Shown here in pieces: positions 7,511 through 16,883 of a stretch of DNA of 64,000 bases. Each line of letters opens with the position of its first letter. Within the stretch, counting starts at the first letter, position 1. Source of the DNA: Dyella acidisoli (GTDB lineage: Bacteria > Pseudomonadota > Gammaproteobacteria > Xanthomonadales > Rhodanobacteraceae); the NCBI RefSeq assembly GCF_030160295.1, contig NZ_BSOB01000017.1, positions 1 to 64,000 on the forward strand. The letters run 5' to 3'. The translations under genes were made by a program, and so were the position numbers. The notes below the pieces were generated by a model that saw nothing but the letters and a program-made list of their open reading frames with translations, was not told the origin of the DNA and ran no database searches.

Positions 7511-8857
7511 ATGTCGAGCAAAGCTACGCGGATCGATTTATTTCGGCTGCGCACGCCACAAATGCGTGCGTTTCATTTGAGCTGGCTGGCGTTTTTCGTC
7601 TGCTTCTTCGCCTGGTTCGCGGTGGCGCCGTTGATGCCGCTGATCAAAGGCGAATTTCATCTGAGCAAGGATCAGCTCGCCAACATCAGCATCGCCGCCG
7701 TGGCGGTGACAGTGTTTGGACGGCTGATCGTCGGGCCGCTGTGCGATCGCTTCGGACCGCGACGCACGTATACATGGCTGCTCGTGCTCGGCGCGGTACC
7801 TGTGTTCGGTATCGCCTTTGCACATAGCTATGCATCGTTTCTGTTCTTCCGTCTGGCGATCGGCATCGCCGGCGCGGGTTTCGTCATTACGCAATACCAC
7901 ACGTCAGTGATGTTCGCGCCGAACGTGGTGGGCACCGCGAATGCCGCCGCGGCCGGTTGGGGCAATGCAGGTGGCGGCGTAGCGCAATCGGTCATGCCAT
8001 GGTTGTTGGCGGCCGTGATCGCATTGGGCGTGCAGCACGATCTGGGCTGGCGTGCCGCGATGTTCGTGCCGGGCGTGTCGATGCTGATCGTTGCCGTTTT
8101 GTATTGGCGTTATGGTCAGGATTGTCCGCGGGGCGATTACCGCGACTTGCGTGCGCAAGGCGTGGCGCTCGATGTCGGCAAAGCAGGTGGCTGGAGCGTA
8201 TTCCTCGCCGCGATAAGCAACTACCGCGTGTGGATGTTGTTCGTCACCTATGCGGGTTGTTTCGGCATCGAGTTGTTCGTGCATGGCGTAGCGGCGAGCT
8301 ATTACGTCGACCGTTTCGGTATGGATTTGCAGCATGCGGGATTGGCTGCCGGCAGTTTCGGTTTGCTCGCGTTGTTTGCCCGCGCGCTGGGCGGCATCGC
8401 ATCCGATCGTCTTGCGCGCAAACACGGGCTGGTGGCGCGCAGTTGGCTGCTCGGCGCGCTGATGCTCGGCGAAGGGTTGGGCTTGCTGTGGTTTTCCAGT
8501 GCGCAGGCGGCAGGGTTAGCTGTGACGGCCATGATCGTCTTCGGACTGTTCACGCACATGGCCTGTGGTTCCACGTATGCGTTGGTGCCGTTTATCGACC
8601 GCAAGGCGCTGGGCGGTGTGGCCGGCGTCATCGGTGCGGGTGGCAATGTCGGAGCGGTGGCCGCGGGCTTTCTTCTCAAGAGCACCGGCTCAGTGCAGCA
8701 CACCTTTGCTTTGCTCGGCGGTTTCGTGATCGCCGGTTCCTTGTGCGCACTCGCTGTGCGTTTCAGTGCCGAGCACACGGCACGCGAAGAACAGCTTTAT
8801 CGCGAGGCATTGGGTTTGAATCAGGCGCAACCGGCGGTGACGTCGGTCGCTGCGTAA
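7511..8857 (+). CDS. narK: Nitrate/nitrite transporter, NNP family of the MFS
   Basis: 448 residues with about 12 membrane segments. Family marks include the MFS loop DRFGPRRTY (about residues 79-87), FRLAIGIAGAGFVITQYHTS in two segments (about 118-137) and the glycine-rich nitrate signature GWGNAGGGVAQ (about 154-164). A second signature near GGVAGVIGAGGNVGAVAAGF follows (about 371-390). It imports nitrate and/or exports nitrite. As first gene of the operon, followed by nirBD and nitrate reductase, it most likely supplies nitrate for assimilation. Length is normal. Confidence 0.93.
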   Translation: MSSKATRIDLFRLRTPQMRAFHLSWLAFFVCFFAWFAVAPLMPLIKGEFHLSKDQLANISIAAVAVTVFGRLIVGPLCDRFGPRRTYTWLLVLGAVPVFGIAFAHSYASFLFFRLAIGIAGAGFVITQYHTSVMFAPNVVGTANAAAAGWGNAGGGVAQSVMPWLLAAVIALGVQHDLGWRAAMFVPGVSMLIVAVLYWRYGQDCPRGDYRDLRAQGVALDVGKAGGWSVFLAAISNYRVWMLFVTYAGCFGIELFVHGVAASYYVDRFGMDLQHAGLAAGSFGLLALFARALGGIASDRLARKHGLVARSWLLGALMLGEGLGLLWFSSAQAAGLAVTAMIVFGLFTHMACGSTYALVPFIDRKALGGVAGVIGAGGNVGAVAAGFLLKSTGSVQHTFALLGGFVIAGSLCALAVRFSAEHTAREEQLYREALGLNQAQPAVTSVAA

Positions 8858-8876
8858 AGCGGGTGAGGTGCGGCAT

Positions 8877-11441
8877 ATGACAATGAAACTGCTCGTGATC
8901 GGCAACGGCATGGTTGGGCACAAGCTGCTGGAAGAACTGATGGAACGCCAGCCGCCCGGACTGGAAATCACAGTGCTGTGCGAAGAAAGCCGACCTGCTT
9001 ACGACCGTGTTCACCTGTCGGAATTCTTCAGCGGCAAGAGTGCTGACGATCTCTCGCTGGTCAAGCCTGGCTTCTTCGATCAGCCAGGCATACAACTGCG
9101 CCTTGCTGCGCAGGCGACGCACATCGATCGCCAACAGAAGCGCGTCACCACCGCCGACGGCGAAGTGCTCACTTACGACAAGGTGGTGTTCGCCACCGGT
9201 TCGAAACCGTTCGTTCCGCCCATTCCCGGCAATGAACGTTCCGGCTGTTTCGTGTATCGCACCATCGACGATCTGCTCGCCATGCAGGAGTGGGGCAAGC
9301 GTTCCAAGGTTGGCGTAGTGGTCGGCGGCGGCCTGCTTGGCCTTGAGTGCGCGAAGGCATTGCGCGATTTGGGTTTGGAAACACACGTAGTGGAATTCGC
9401 GCCGCGCCTGATGGCCGTACAGGTGGACGATATCGGCGGCCAGGTTCTGCGGCGGAAGATCGAGGAACTCGGCGTTACCGTCCACACCGGCAAAAGCACG
9501 GTGGAAATCATCGACGGCGACAGTGCGCATCAGCGCATGAAGTTTGCCGACGGCAGCTATCTCGATACCGACATGATCGTGTTCTCCGCCGGCATTCGCC
9601 CGCGCGATGAGTTGGCGCGCCAGTGCGAACTGGGCGTCGGCGAACGCGGTGGCATTCACGTTGACAACTATTGCCGCACGCGCGATTGGGACGTCTACGC
9701 CATCGGCGAATGCGCATATTGGGGCGGCAAGACATTCGGTTTGGTCGCGCCGGGCTACGACATGGCGCGCGTAGTGGCTGCGCACTTGTGCGCACTGCTT
9801 GAACGCAAGCAAGCGTTGCAACTGCCGGAATTCGTCGGCGCCGACATGTCCACCAAGTTGAAGCTGATGGGCGTGGATGTAGCCAGTCTCGGCGATGCGC
9901 ACGGCACCACGCCGGGTAGCCGCAGCTATCAGTTCAGCGACGAGCGCCGGCAGGTCTACAAGAAGCTGGTGGTGTCGGGCGACGGCAAGCAGTTGCTCGG
10001 TGGCGTGCTGGTGGGTGATGCCAGCGAATACGGCACTCTGCTGCAGATGATGCTCAATGGCATCGAGCTGCCGGAATCACCGGAATTCCTGATCCTGCCC
10101 ACGCCGGACGGCAACGCTAAACCAGGGCTGGGCGTGGATGCGCTGCCGGTTTCCGCGCAGATCTGCTCGTGCAACAACGTCTCCAAAGGACAGCTTTGCG
10201 ATGCAGTGTGCGCCGGTGCGACGTCCATTGGTGAGTTGAAAGCTGTCACCAAGGCCGGCACCACCTGCGGTGGCTGCGTACCATTGGTCACGCAGATCAT
10301 GAAGGCGGAAATGAAGCGCCAGGGCCTGGCGGTGAACAACCACCTGTGCGAGCACTTCGCTTTTTCGCGGCAGGAGTTGTATCACCTGGTACGCGTGGAG
10401 CGCATCAAGCACTTCGACGAACTGCTCGCCCGCCATGGCAAAGGTCTTGGCTGTGATATCTGCAAACCAGTGGCGGCCAGCATTCTCGCTTCCTGCTGGA
10501 ACGAATTCGTGCTGCAGAAAGAGCATGCCTCGCTGCAGGATTCCAATGATTACTTCCTCGCCAACATCCAGAAGGACGGCACGTACTCGGTAGTGCCACG
10601 CATGCCAGGTGGTGAAGTCACGCCGGATGGTTTGATCGCCGTGGGCGCGATTGCGAAGAAATACAGTCTCTACACCAAGATCACCGGCGGGCAGCGCGTG
10701 GACATGTTCGGTGCGCGGCTGGAGCAGTTGCCGCTGATCTGGGAAGAACTGATCGCCGCCGGCTTTGAATCCGGCCATGCTTACGGGAAGTCGCTACGTA
10801 CGGTGAAATCCTGCGTAGGTTCCACGTGGTGCCGTTACGGCGTGCAGGATTCGGTAGGCGCTGCGATCGACTTGGAAAATCGCTACAAGGGCCTGCGTTC
10901 GCCGCACAAATTGAAAATGGCCGTGTCCGGCTGCACACGCGAATGCGCCGAAGCGCAGGGCAAGGACGTGGGCGTGATTGCCACCGAAAAAGGCTGGAAC
11001 CTGTACGTATGCGGCAACGGCGGTATGAAGCCACGCCATGCCGAGCTGCTTGCGGGTGATCTCGATACGCCGACGCTCATCAAGTACATCGACCGCTTCC
11101 TGATGTTCTACATCCGCACCGCCGATCGCCTGCAGCGCACCAGCGTGTGGCGCGACAACTTGGAGGGCGGCCTGGATTACCTCAAGGACGTGATCGTGCA
11201 CGACAAGTTGGGGTTGGCGGACGAGCTCGAAGCGGAGATGCAGCTCGTCATCGACACCTACGAATGCGAATGGAAAAAAGCGGTGGCCGATCCGCAAACG
11301 CGCAAGCGCTTCCAGCACTTCGTCAACAGCCATGCACCAGATAGCAACGTAGTGTTCGTCGCGGAACGCGGTCAAATCCGCCCGGCGACGTCGGAAGAAA
11401 AACGCAGCCGGCGCATTCCCGCCAGCGTCGTGACGGAGTAA
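8877..11441 (+). CDS. nirB: NADH-dependent nitrite reductase large subunit
   Basis: 854 residues from the ATG at 8877, which has GAGGTG 6-7 bases upstream; a GTG at 8868 would add three. The N-terminal FAD/NADH module starts with VIGNGMVG. A BFD-like [2Fe-2S] domain has C430-x-C432 and C464-x2-C467, followed by a second Cys pair in LGCDIC. The ferredoxin-like half binds siroheme and [4Fe-4S] through C646-x5-C652 and C686-x3-C690. The enzyme reduces nitrite to ammonium with six electrons from NADH in the cytoplasm. It sits 19 bases after narK and 4 bases before nirD. All cofactor ligands appear intact. Confidence 0.97.
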   Translation: MTMKLLVIGNGMVGHKLLEELMERQPPGLEITVLCEESRPAYDRVHLSEFFSGKSADDLSLVKPGFFDQPGIQLRLAAQATHIDRQQKRVTTADGEVLTYDKVVFATGSKPFVPPIPGNERSGCFVYRTIDDLLAMQEWGKRSKVGVVVGGGLLGLECAKALRDLGLETHVVEFAPRLMAVQVDDIGGQVLRRKIEELGVTVHTGKSTVEIIDGDSAHQRMKFADGSYLDTDMIVFSAGIRPRDELARQCELGVGERGGIHVDNYCRTRDWDVYAIGECAYWGGKTFGLVAPGYDMARVVAAHLCALLERKQALQLPEFVGADMSTKLKLMGVDVASLGDAHGTTPGSRSYQFSDERRQVYKKLVVSGDGKQLLGGVLVGDASEYGTLLQMMLNGIELPESPEFLILPTPDGNAKPGLGVDALPVSAQICSCNNVSKGQLCDAVCAGATSIGELKAVTKAGTTCGGCVPLVTQIMKAEMKRQGLAVNNHLCEHFAFSRQELYHLVRVERIKHFDELLARHGKGLGCDICKPVAASILASCWNEFVLQKEHASLQDSNDYFLANIQKDGTYSVVPRMPGGEVTPDGLIAVGAIAKKYSLYTKITGGQRVDMFGARLEQLPLIWEELIAAGFESGHAYGKSLRTVKSCVGSTWCRYGVQDSVGAAIDLENRYKGLRSPHKLKMAVSGCTRECAEAQGKDVGVIATEKGWNLYVCGNGGMKPRHAELLAGDLDTPTLIKYIDRFLMFYIRTADRLQRTSVWRDNLEGGLDYLKDVIVHDKLGLADELEAEMQLVIDTYECEWKKAVADPQTRKRFQHFVNSHAPDSNVVFVAERGQIRPATSEEKRSRRIPASVVTE

Positions 11442-11445
11442 AGCG

Positions 11446-11796
11446 ATGGAAGATGTGGTGACGACGAACGGCTGGACACTCGTGTGCGATTTGGAAGACA
11501 TCGTGCCCAACACGGGCGTGTGCGCGCTGGTCGATGACGAGCAGGTGGCCGTGTTCCGGATTGGCGAGCACGAACTTTACGCGATCGACAATTTCGATCC
11601 GAACGCAGACGCCTATGTGCTGTCGCGCGGACTGATTGGCAGTCTGGGCGAGCGTGTCGTGGTTGCATCGCCGATCTACAAACAGCACTTCGATTTACGT
11701 ACTGGCGAATGCCTTGAAGCACCGGAACATTCCGTGCGTGCCTGGAAGGTGCAATTGCAAGGCGATCACATACTGCTGGGGCAACCCGCACGATGA
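11446..11796 (+). CDS. nirD: Nitrite reductase small subunit
   Basis: 116 residues with a Rieske-like fold (about residues 9-110): WTLVCDLEDIVPNTGVCALV at the start and VVASPIYKQHFDLRTGECL near residues 67-85. As in other NirD proteins, the Rieske cluster ligands are missing, so it is structural or regulatory and does not carry a [2Fe-2S] centre. It lies 4 bases after nirB and its end overlaps the next gene (ATGA at 11793-11796), indicating one transcript and coupled translation. Confidence 0.95.
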   Translation: MEDVVTTNGWTLVCDLEDIVPNTGVCALVDDEQVAVFRIGEHELYAIDNFDPNADAYVLSRGLIGSLGERVVVASPIYKQHFDLRTGECLEAPEHSVRAWKVQLQGDHILLGQPAR

Positions 11797-13025
11797 GCGC
11801 ATCGCGGCCTAGGCTGGTCGTTATCGGCAATGGCATGGCCGGCATGCGCACAGTGGAGGAGCTGCTGCAGCTTGCGCCCGGCTTGTACGACATCACAGTG
11901 TTCGGTGCGGAGCCCTACGGCAACTACAACCGCATCCTTCTTTCGATGCTGTTGAGCGGCGAAAAGAGCGCCGACGAGATCATGCTCAATACGCCGGAGT
12001 GGTACGCGGAAAATGACATTACGCTGCATGCCGGCGATCCGGTGGTTGCCATCGATCGGCGCCGTCGGCGAGTACATTCGCGCAAGGGCGTGGAGGTGGC
12101 TTATGACCGTCTGCTGATTGCCACGGGCTCGCAGCCTTTCATTCTTCCCTTGCCAGGTGCGGATCTGCCAGGCGTGATTGGCTTTCGCGGCATCGACGAT
12201 GTCGAACAGATGCTGCACGCCGCCAGCACTTATAAGCATGCTGCCGTGATCGGTGGTGGTCTGCTCGGCATCGAAGCTGCCAACGGCCTTTTACGTCGCG
12301 GCATGCAGGTGACACTGCTTCATCGCATTGATGTGCTGATGGAGCAGCAACTCAATGCCGATGCGTCGCGGTTGCTTTCGCACAATCTCAAAGGGCGCGG
12401 TTTGAACGTGCTGCTGGGTGCGCAGACGAAGGCGCTGTATGGCGATGGACGTGTGCAGGGCATCGAGCTGGCTGACGGTGCTCGTATTGATGCCGATCTG
12501 GTGGTGATGGCAGTGGGCGTACGTCCGGATATCGCGTTGGCAAAGTCTTGTGGATTGCACTGCGATCGCGGCATCGTGGTCGACGACACCTTGCAGACCT
12601 ATGATCCGCATATCTACGCCGTGGGCGAATGCGTGCAGCATCGTCGCCTCACATTCGGTTTGGTGGCGCCGGTATGGGAACAGGCACGTGTGTGTGCTTC
12701 GCATCTGGCGCGCATTGGGCATCGTCGCTATCGCTTCACTCGTACCGCCACCAAGCTCAAGGTGACGGGTATCGATCTTTATTCCGCCGGCGATTTCATC
12801 GGTGGTGATGGTACGGAGGATCTGGTGCTGCGCGATCCGCGCCGCGGCATCTATAAGCGGCTCGTGTTGAAGGACAACCAGATCATCGGCGCCGTGTTGT
12901 ACGGCGATGTGAAGGATGGTGGCTGGTATTTCGAGCTGATCCAGAATGGTACGGACATCACGCCGATCCGCGATCGCATTTTGTTTGGCAAGCATTATTG
13001 CCAGCAAGCGGAGGTGGCGGCATGA
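11793..13025 (+). CDS. NirB-like FAD/NAD(P)-dependent oxidoreductase, likely electron donor to nitrate reductase
   Basis: 410 residues: a stand-alone copy of the flavoprotein half of NirB. The FAD loop is VVIGNGMAGMRTVEEL (residues 9-24), the NAD loop is AAVIGGGLLGIEAANGL (about 151-167) and the second FAD motif is IYAVGECVQH (about 271-280). It stops where NirB would enter its [2Fe-2S] domain, and has no cysteine cluster of its own. Comparable proteins are the electron-transfer subunits of assimilatory nitrate reductases (Bacillus NasB and Klebsiella NasC classes). Position between nirD and nasA supports electron transfer from NAD(P)H to NasA, whose own C-terminal [2Fe-2S] domain could receive them. 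Confidence 0.88.
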   Translation: MSASRPRLVVIGNGMAGMRTVEELLQLAPGLYDITVFGAEPYGNYNRILLSMLLSGEKSADEIMLNTPEWYAENDITLHAGDPVVAIDRRRRRVHSRKGVEVAYDRLLIATGSQPFILPLPGADLPGVIGFRGIDDVEQMLHAASTYKHAAVIGGGLLGIEAANGLLRRGMQVTLLHRIDVLMEQQLNADASRLLSHNLKGRGLNVLLGAQTKALYGDGRVQGIELADGARIDADLVVMAVGVRPDIALAKSCGLHCDRGIVVDDTLQTYDPHIYAVGECVQHRRLTFGLVAPVWEQARVCASHLARIGHRRYRFTRTATKLKVTGIDLYSAGDFIGGDGTEDLVLRDPRRGIYKRLVLKDNQIIGAVLYGDVKDGGWYFELIQNGTDITPIRDRILFGKHYCQQAEVAA

Positions 13026-13050
13026 GCTTGGTACGGCTTCCGCCAACTGG

Positions 13051-13131
13051 CCGTCATTCCCGCGAAAGCGGGAATCCATTTGCTCTGGAGTCCAAAGCGA
13101 AGATGGATTCCCGCTTTCGCGGGAATGACGG
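13051..13131. repeat. Paired inverted REP-like element inside the nitrate operon
   Basis: A 29-base arm at 13051-13079, starting CCGTCATTCCCGCGAAAGCG, is perfectly complementary to 13103-13131. Each arm contains its own small hairpin (CCCGC-GAAA-GCGGG). It separates the flavoprotein gene from nasA, the only substantial gap in the operon. Near-identical pairs are at 16884-16989 and 21298-21379. Confidence 0.92.
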
Positions 13132-13164
13132 CCGAGAACATGGAGACTTCAAGGGCATCAGGCC

Positions 13165-15870
13165 ATGACCGTCGCCACCACCTGCCCCTATTGCGGTGTA
13201 GGTTGCGGCGTACTGGCCCGCGCCAACGCCGACGGCTCCGTGCACGTGGAAGGCGACACACAGCATCACGCCAACCACGGCCGCCTGTGCGTAAAGGGAT
13301 CGGCCCTCGGCGAAACGGTTGATCTGCGTGGCCGCCTGCTGCACCCCATGCTGCGCGCATCGGATGGCACATTACGCCGCGCGAGTTGGGATGACGCATT
13401 GGATCGCGTGGCCGAAGGTTTCCGCCGCGTCATCGATCAGCACGGCCCCGATGCCGTGGCGTTCTACGTATCCGGCCAATTGCTCACCGAGGACTACTAC
13501 GTCGTCAACAAGCTGGCCAAGGGCTACATCGGCACCGCCAACATCGACACCAACTCACGCCTGTGCATGTCGTCCGCCGTGGCCGGCCACAAGCGCGCGT
13601 TCGGCGAAGACGTGGTGCCGGGTTGCTACGAAGATTTGGAGCAGGCCGAGCTGATCGTGCTGGTGGGCTCGAATACAGCGTGGTGCCATCCCATCGTGTA
13701 CCAGCGCATCGCCAAGGCAAAGGAAAGCGGTGCGCCGCCACGCATCGTGGTGATCGATCCGCGTCACACGGCAACGTGTGAATCGGCCGACCTGCACTTG
13801 CCAGTGAAGCCGGGCACGGATGTGTGGCTGTTCAATGGCCTTTTGGCGTTTCTGTTCCAGCACGGCGCAATGGATGCGCGTTTCGTGGAAGCACATACCG
13901 AAGGCTTCGCGCAGGCGCTGGCAGCAGCGCAGGCCGATGCCGGTGATCCAGCCGAGGTGGCGCGCATCTGCGGTGTACAGCTGACCGATCTTTTGAATTT
14001 CTACCGCTTGTTTGCACGTTGCGAGCGCACTGTCACGCTGTTCTCGCAGGGCGTGAACCAATCCTCCAGCGGCACCGACAAGGTCAACAGCATCATCAAC
14101 TGCCATTTGCTCACCGGGCGCATCGGCAAGCCGGGTATGGGGCCATTCTCGTTGACAGGTCAACCCAATGCGATGGGTGGCCGTGAAGTCGGCGGGCTGG
14201 CGAACATGCTGGCGGCGCATATGGAGCTGGAAAATCCGGTGCATCGCCAGATCGTGCAAACGTTCTGGCAATCGCCGCGCATCGCCGAACGTGCGGGTTT
14301 GAAAGCCGTGGACCTGTTCGACGCCATCGGCGAGGGCAAGGTGAAAGCGTTGTGGATCATGGCCACCAATCCAGTGGTGAGCCTGCCCGATGCGGATCGC
14401 GTGAAGCGGGCGCTGGCAGGTTGCGAGTGGGTGGTGAGCTCCGACATCGTCGCGCAGACCGATACCAACGCGTACGCGCATGCCTTGCTGCCCGCGCTGG
14501 GTTGGGGCGAGAAGGACGGCACCGTTACCAACTCCGAGCGGCGTATTTCGCGCCAGCGCACGTTTCTGCCCGCGCCGGAGGAGGCGCGCGCGGATTGGCG
14601 CATCGTGTGCGATGTGGCGCAGCGGATGGGCTTTGCGGAAGGATTTCAGTTCGACGACGTGCACGCGGTATTTGCCGAGCATGCGCGGCTGACTACCTAT
14701 CGCAATCACGAAGTGCAGGGGAATGATGCGCTCGCTGCACGGCGTCTGCTCAATCTCGAAGGACTGGCAAACCTGGATCGCAGCGCTTACGACGAGTTAA
14801 GGCCGGTGCAATGGCCGGTCGTAGCGAATGGCGAAGGCGCGACACGCCTGTTTGCGAATGGCGGGTTTTCACGCGCAAACGGTCGCGCGCGTTTTGTGAC
14901 GACGCCGGCACGCATGCCCGTACACGCCACCGACCGTGAATACCCGCTGGTGCTAAACACCGGCCGCGTGCGCGATCAGTGGCACACCATGACGCGCACC
15001 GGCAAAGCGCCGCGCCTGACGGGTCATATTCCCGAACCGTTTGTTGACATGCATCCGCACGACGCGCTTCGTTGCGGTGTGCGTGAAGGTGAGCTGGCAC
15101 GCGTGCAATCGCGTTGGGGTGGTATGGTGGCGCGCGTGAAGCACAGCGGCGGCATGCGCGCCGGCAATGTGTTCGTGCCGATCCACTGGAACGATCAGTT
15201 CGCTTCCGACGCGCGCGTGGGTAGCCTGGTCAATCCGGTGGTCGATCCGGTCTCCGGCGAGCCGGAGTTCAAGCACACGCCGGTAAGCGTAGAACCCTTT
15301 CCGGTGCGTTGGTACGGCTTTGCACTCAGTCGCAATCTGCTGGCGCCGGATGGATTGAGCTATTGGACGTCCATCCAGGGCGATCGCTTTCGTCGTTACG
15401 AGATCGCACATCGCGAACGGCCATCCGAATGCAGTGCCTGGGCGCGTGCGTGGCTGGGCGTAAGCGATCCGGACGCGGATTGGTTGGAATATGAGGATCG
15501 CAGTACGGGCGTGTATCGCGCGGCGCATTTGGTCGACGATCGCATCGAGGCTTGCGTGTTTTTATCCTCGCGCCCGGATCTGCCGGCGCGGAACTGGCTC
15601 GCCGGTTTGTTCCTGAAAGAGCAGTTGGAAGAAGCCGATCGCATGGCGCTGCTGATCGGCGAACCCGCCGATCCCGGTGCGGCGACAGGCCCGATGGTGT
15701 GTTCGTGTTTTGGTGTCGGGCGCAACACGATTTGCGATGCGATCCGTAAGCAAGGCCTGGAAACTCCAGCGCAGATCACTGCTGCCTTGCGCGCGGGCGG
15801 CAATTGCGGCTCGTGCGTGCCGGAGCTGCGGCAGTTGATTGCGGAAGTGCGGGCGGAGGTGAATGCGTGA
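13165..15870 (+). CDS. nasA: Assimilatory nitrate reductase, molybdenum catalytic subunit with C-terminal [2Fe-2S] domain
   Basis: 901 residues. AAGGG lies 9 bases before the ATG. The N-terminal [4Fe-4S] site is C7-x2-C10-x3-C14 and C42. The bis-MGD molybdopterin domains follow, with the likely Mo ligand C134 in SRLCMSS and the dinucleotide-binding domain near residues 580-700. The C-terminal about 60 residues form a BFD-like [2Fe-2S] domain (VCSCFGVGRNTICDAI ... GGNCGSCVPEL). There is no signal peptide, which fits the cytoplasmic assimilatory NasA group and argues against periplasmic NapA. It reduces nitrate to nitrite for NirBD. Confidence 0.96.
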   Translation: MTVATTCPYCGVGCGVLARANADGSVHVEGDTQHHANHGRLCVKGSALGETVDLRGRLLHPMLRASDGTLRRASWDDALDRVAEGFRRVIDQHGPDAVAFYVSGQLLTEDYYVVNKLAKGYIGTANIDTNSRLCMSSAVAGHKRAFGEDVVPGCYEDLEQAELIVLVGSNTAWCHPIVYQRIAKAKESGAPPRIVVIDPRHTATCESADLHLPVKPGTDVWLFNGLLAFLFQHGAMDARFVEAHTEGFAQALAAAQADAGDPAEVARICGVQLTDLLNFYRLFARCERTVTLFSQGVNQSSSGTDKVNSIINCHLLTGRIGKPGMGPFSLTGQPNAMGGREVGGLANMLAAHMELENPVHRQIVQTFWQSPRIAERAGLKAVDLFDAIGEGKVKALWIMATNPVVSLPDADRVKRALAGCEWVVSSDIVAQTDTNAYAHALLPALGWGEKDGTVTNSERRISRQRTFLPAPEEARADWRIVCDVAQRMGFAEGFQFDDVHAVFAEHARLTTYRNHEVQGNDALAARRLLNLEGLANLDRSAYDELRPVQWPVVANGEGATRLFANGGFSRANGRARFVTTPARMPVHATDREYPLVLNTGRVRDQWHTMTRTGKAPRLTGHIPEPFVDMHPHDALRCGVREGELARVQSRWGGMVARVKHSGGMRAGNVFVPIHWNDQFASDARVGSLVNPVVDPVSGEPEFKHTPVSVEPFPVRWYGFALSRNLLAPDGLSYWTSIQGDRFRRYEIAHRERPSECSAWARAWLGVSDPDADWLEYEDRSTGVYRAAHLVDDRIEACVFLSSRPDLPARNWLAGLFLKEQLEEADRMALLIGEPADPGAATGPMVCSCFGVGRNTICDAIRKQGLETPAQITAALRAGGNCGSCVPELRQLIAEVRAEVNA

Positions 15871-15890
15871 TTACGACACGCCCCTCTCCC

Positions 15891-16011
15891 TCCGGGAAAG
15901 GGGCTGGGGGTGAGGGTTCGGGCGGAGCGTGATAACGACTTCTTGTGCGAGTTTTGTCGTTGCGCGCTGATCGTACCCTCACCCCAACCCCTCTCCCGGA
16001 GGGAGAGGGGT
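15891..16011. repeat. Inverted pair of CCCTCACCCCAACCC-type repeats between nasA and hemD
   Basis: A copy on one strand (15891-15926) faces a copy on the other (15977-16011) across about 50 bases. The right copy contains CCCCTCTCCC-GGA-GGGAGAGGGG, a strong hairpin. The element lies between the convergent stops and may terminate both operons. The right copy also supplies the last codons and stop of hemD. The same family recurs near 18603, 21417, 27343 and 52665. Confidence 0.85.
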
Positions 16012-16836
16012 GGCATCGGCAAGTTTTTCAATCAACGCCTGTGTCAACGGCTTAAGATAATAACTTTCTTCCGGCACTACTTGAGGTTCAACGCCGTGCG
16101 CGCGCAGCGAATCGGCCACTACGGGACCAATCGCCGCCACTAGCGTGTGCGCCAGCGCCTGCTTTAACCGATCAACTTCCACCAGGCGAAACAACCGTTC
16201 CACTTGCTGCAGGCTGGTAAAGGCGATCGCATCGATCTGGCCCTGCTGCATGGACTCGATCAGCCCCAGCACTTCCGCATCTGCCGCCGCATCGGCATAC
16301 ACGTACGGCCACACGGGTAGCGCATTCGCACCGGCGGTAGCGAGAAAATCCATCAGCGGTGCATTCGGCTCTGTGCCGTAAAGCTGCACACCCACGCGGC
16401 GTCCTTTCAGATCGAGCGTTTGCATCAACGCGATCATGCCGGGCGTGGTGGCAGGGTCGGCGACCAACGTGGGTTTCAAGCCAAGTTCACGCAGCACGCG
16501 GCCGGGCTTGGGGCCGCGCGCGATAGTGCGCACGACGCCGAGTTGCGTGACGAAGCGGTCGCGCAGTTCCGGCGCATGATGGTCGATCAAGCTCAGCAGG
16601 CGTCGCACACCTTCGCCGGTGAACAGCAGCAGATCATCGCAGCGGCCGGCACAGAATGCGCGCAGCCAGTCGAGTACCGGCTCAGGGTTTGGCGTGTCAC
16701 GAATGTCGACCAACGGGCAGCGCAGGACAGATGCACCGCGGCGTTCCAGCAGCGACGCGAACATATCCAGCTCGCGCGACTCGGGAATGGCGATGCGGCG
16801 GTTTTGCAGGGGGCGTTCTGAGTTGATGTCTGTCAT
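15979..16836 (-). CDS. hemD: Uroporphyrinogen-III synthase
   Basis: 285 residues. The HemD domain covers nearly the whole chain: RRIAIPESRELDMFASLLER (about residues 13-32), LLLFTGEGVRRLL (about 69-81) and IDAIAFTSLQQVERLF (about 203-218). It closes and inverts the fourth pyrrole of hydroxymethylbilane to make uroporphyrinogen III, the precursor of siroheme and heme. The last ten residues (TPLPPGEGLG) and the stop are encoded by a dispersed repeat, so the native C-terminus has been replaced or extended. It lies downstream of cysG on the same strand, opposite the nitrite reductase operon that needs siroheme. Confidence 0.88.
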   Translation of the reverse strand: MTDINSERPLQNRRIAIPESRELDMFASLLERRGASVLRCPLVDIRDTPNPEPVLDWLRAFCAGRCDDLLLFTGEGVRRLLSLIDHHAPELRDRFVTQLGVVRTIARGPKPGRVLRELGLKPTLVADPATTPGMIALMQTLDLKGRRVGVQLYGTEPNAPLMDFLATAGANALPVWPYVYADAAADAEVLGLIESMQQGQIDAIAFTSLQQVERLFRLVEVDRLKQALAHTLVAAIGPVVADSLRAHGVEPQVVPEESYYLKPLTQALIEKLADATPLPPGEGLG

Positions 16837-16883
16837 GCCTGCAGGGTCGCGCGGGGCGCTATGAGGGTCACCTTACCTCATGG

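Noticed and set aside
8763-9902. Long minus-strand open frame opposite narK and nirB
   Set aside because: It is antisense to two strongly conserved genes; such frames are usual in GC-rich DNA, and its translation has no family motif.
13555-14709. Long minus-strand open frame opposite nasA
   Set aside because: Antisense to well-conserved molybdopterin domains, with a His- and Arg-rich translation typical of a shadow frame.
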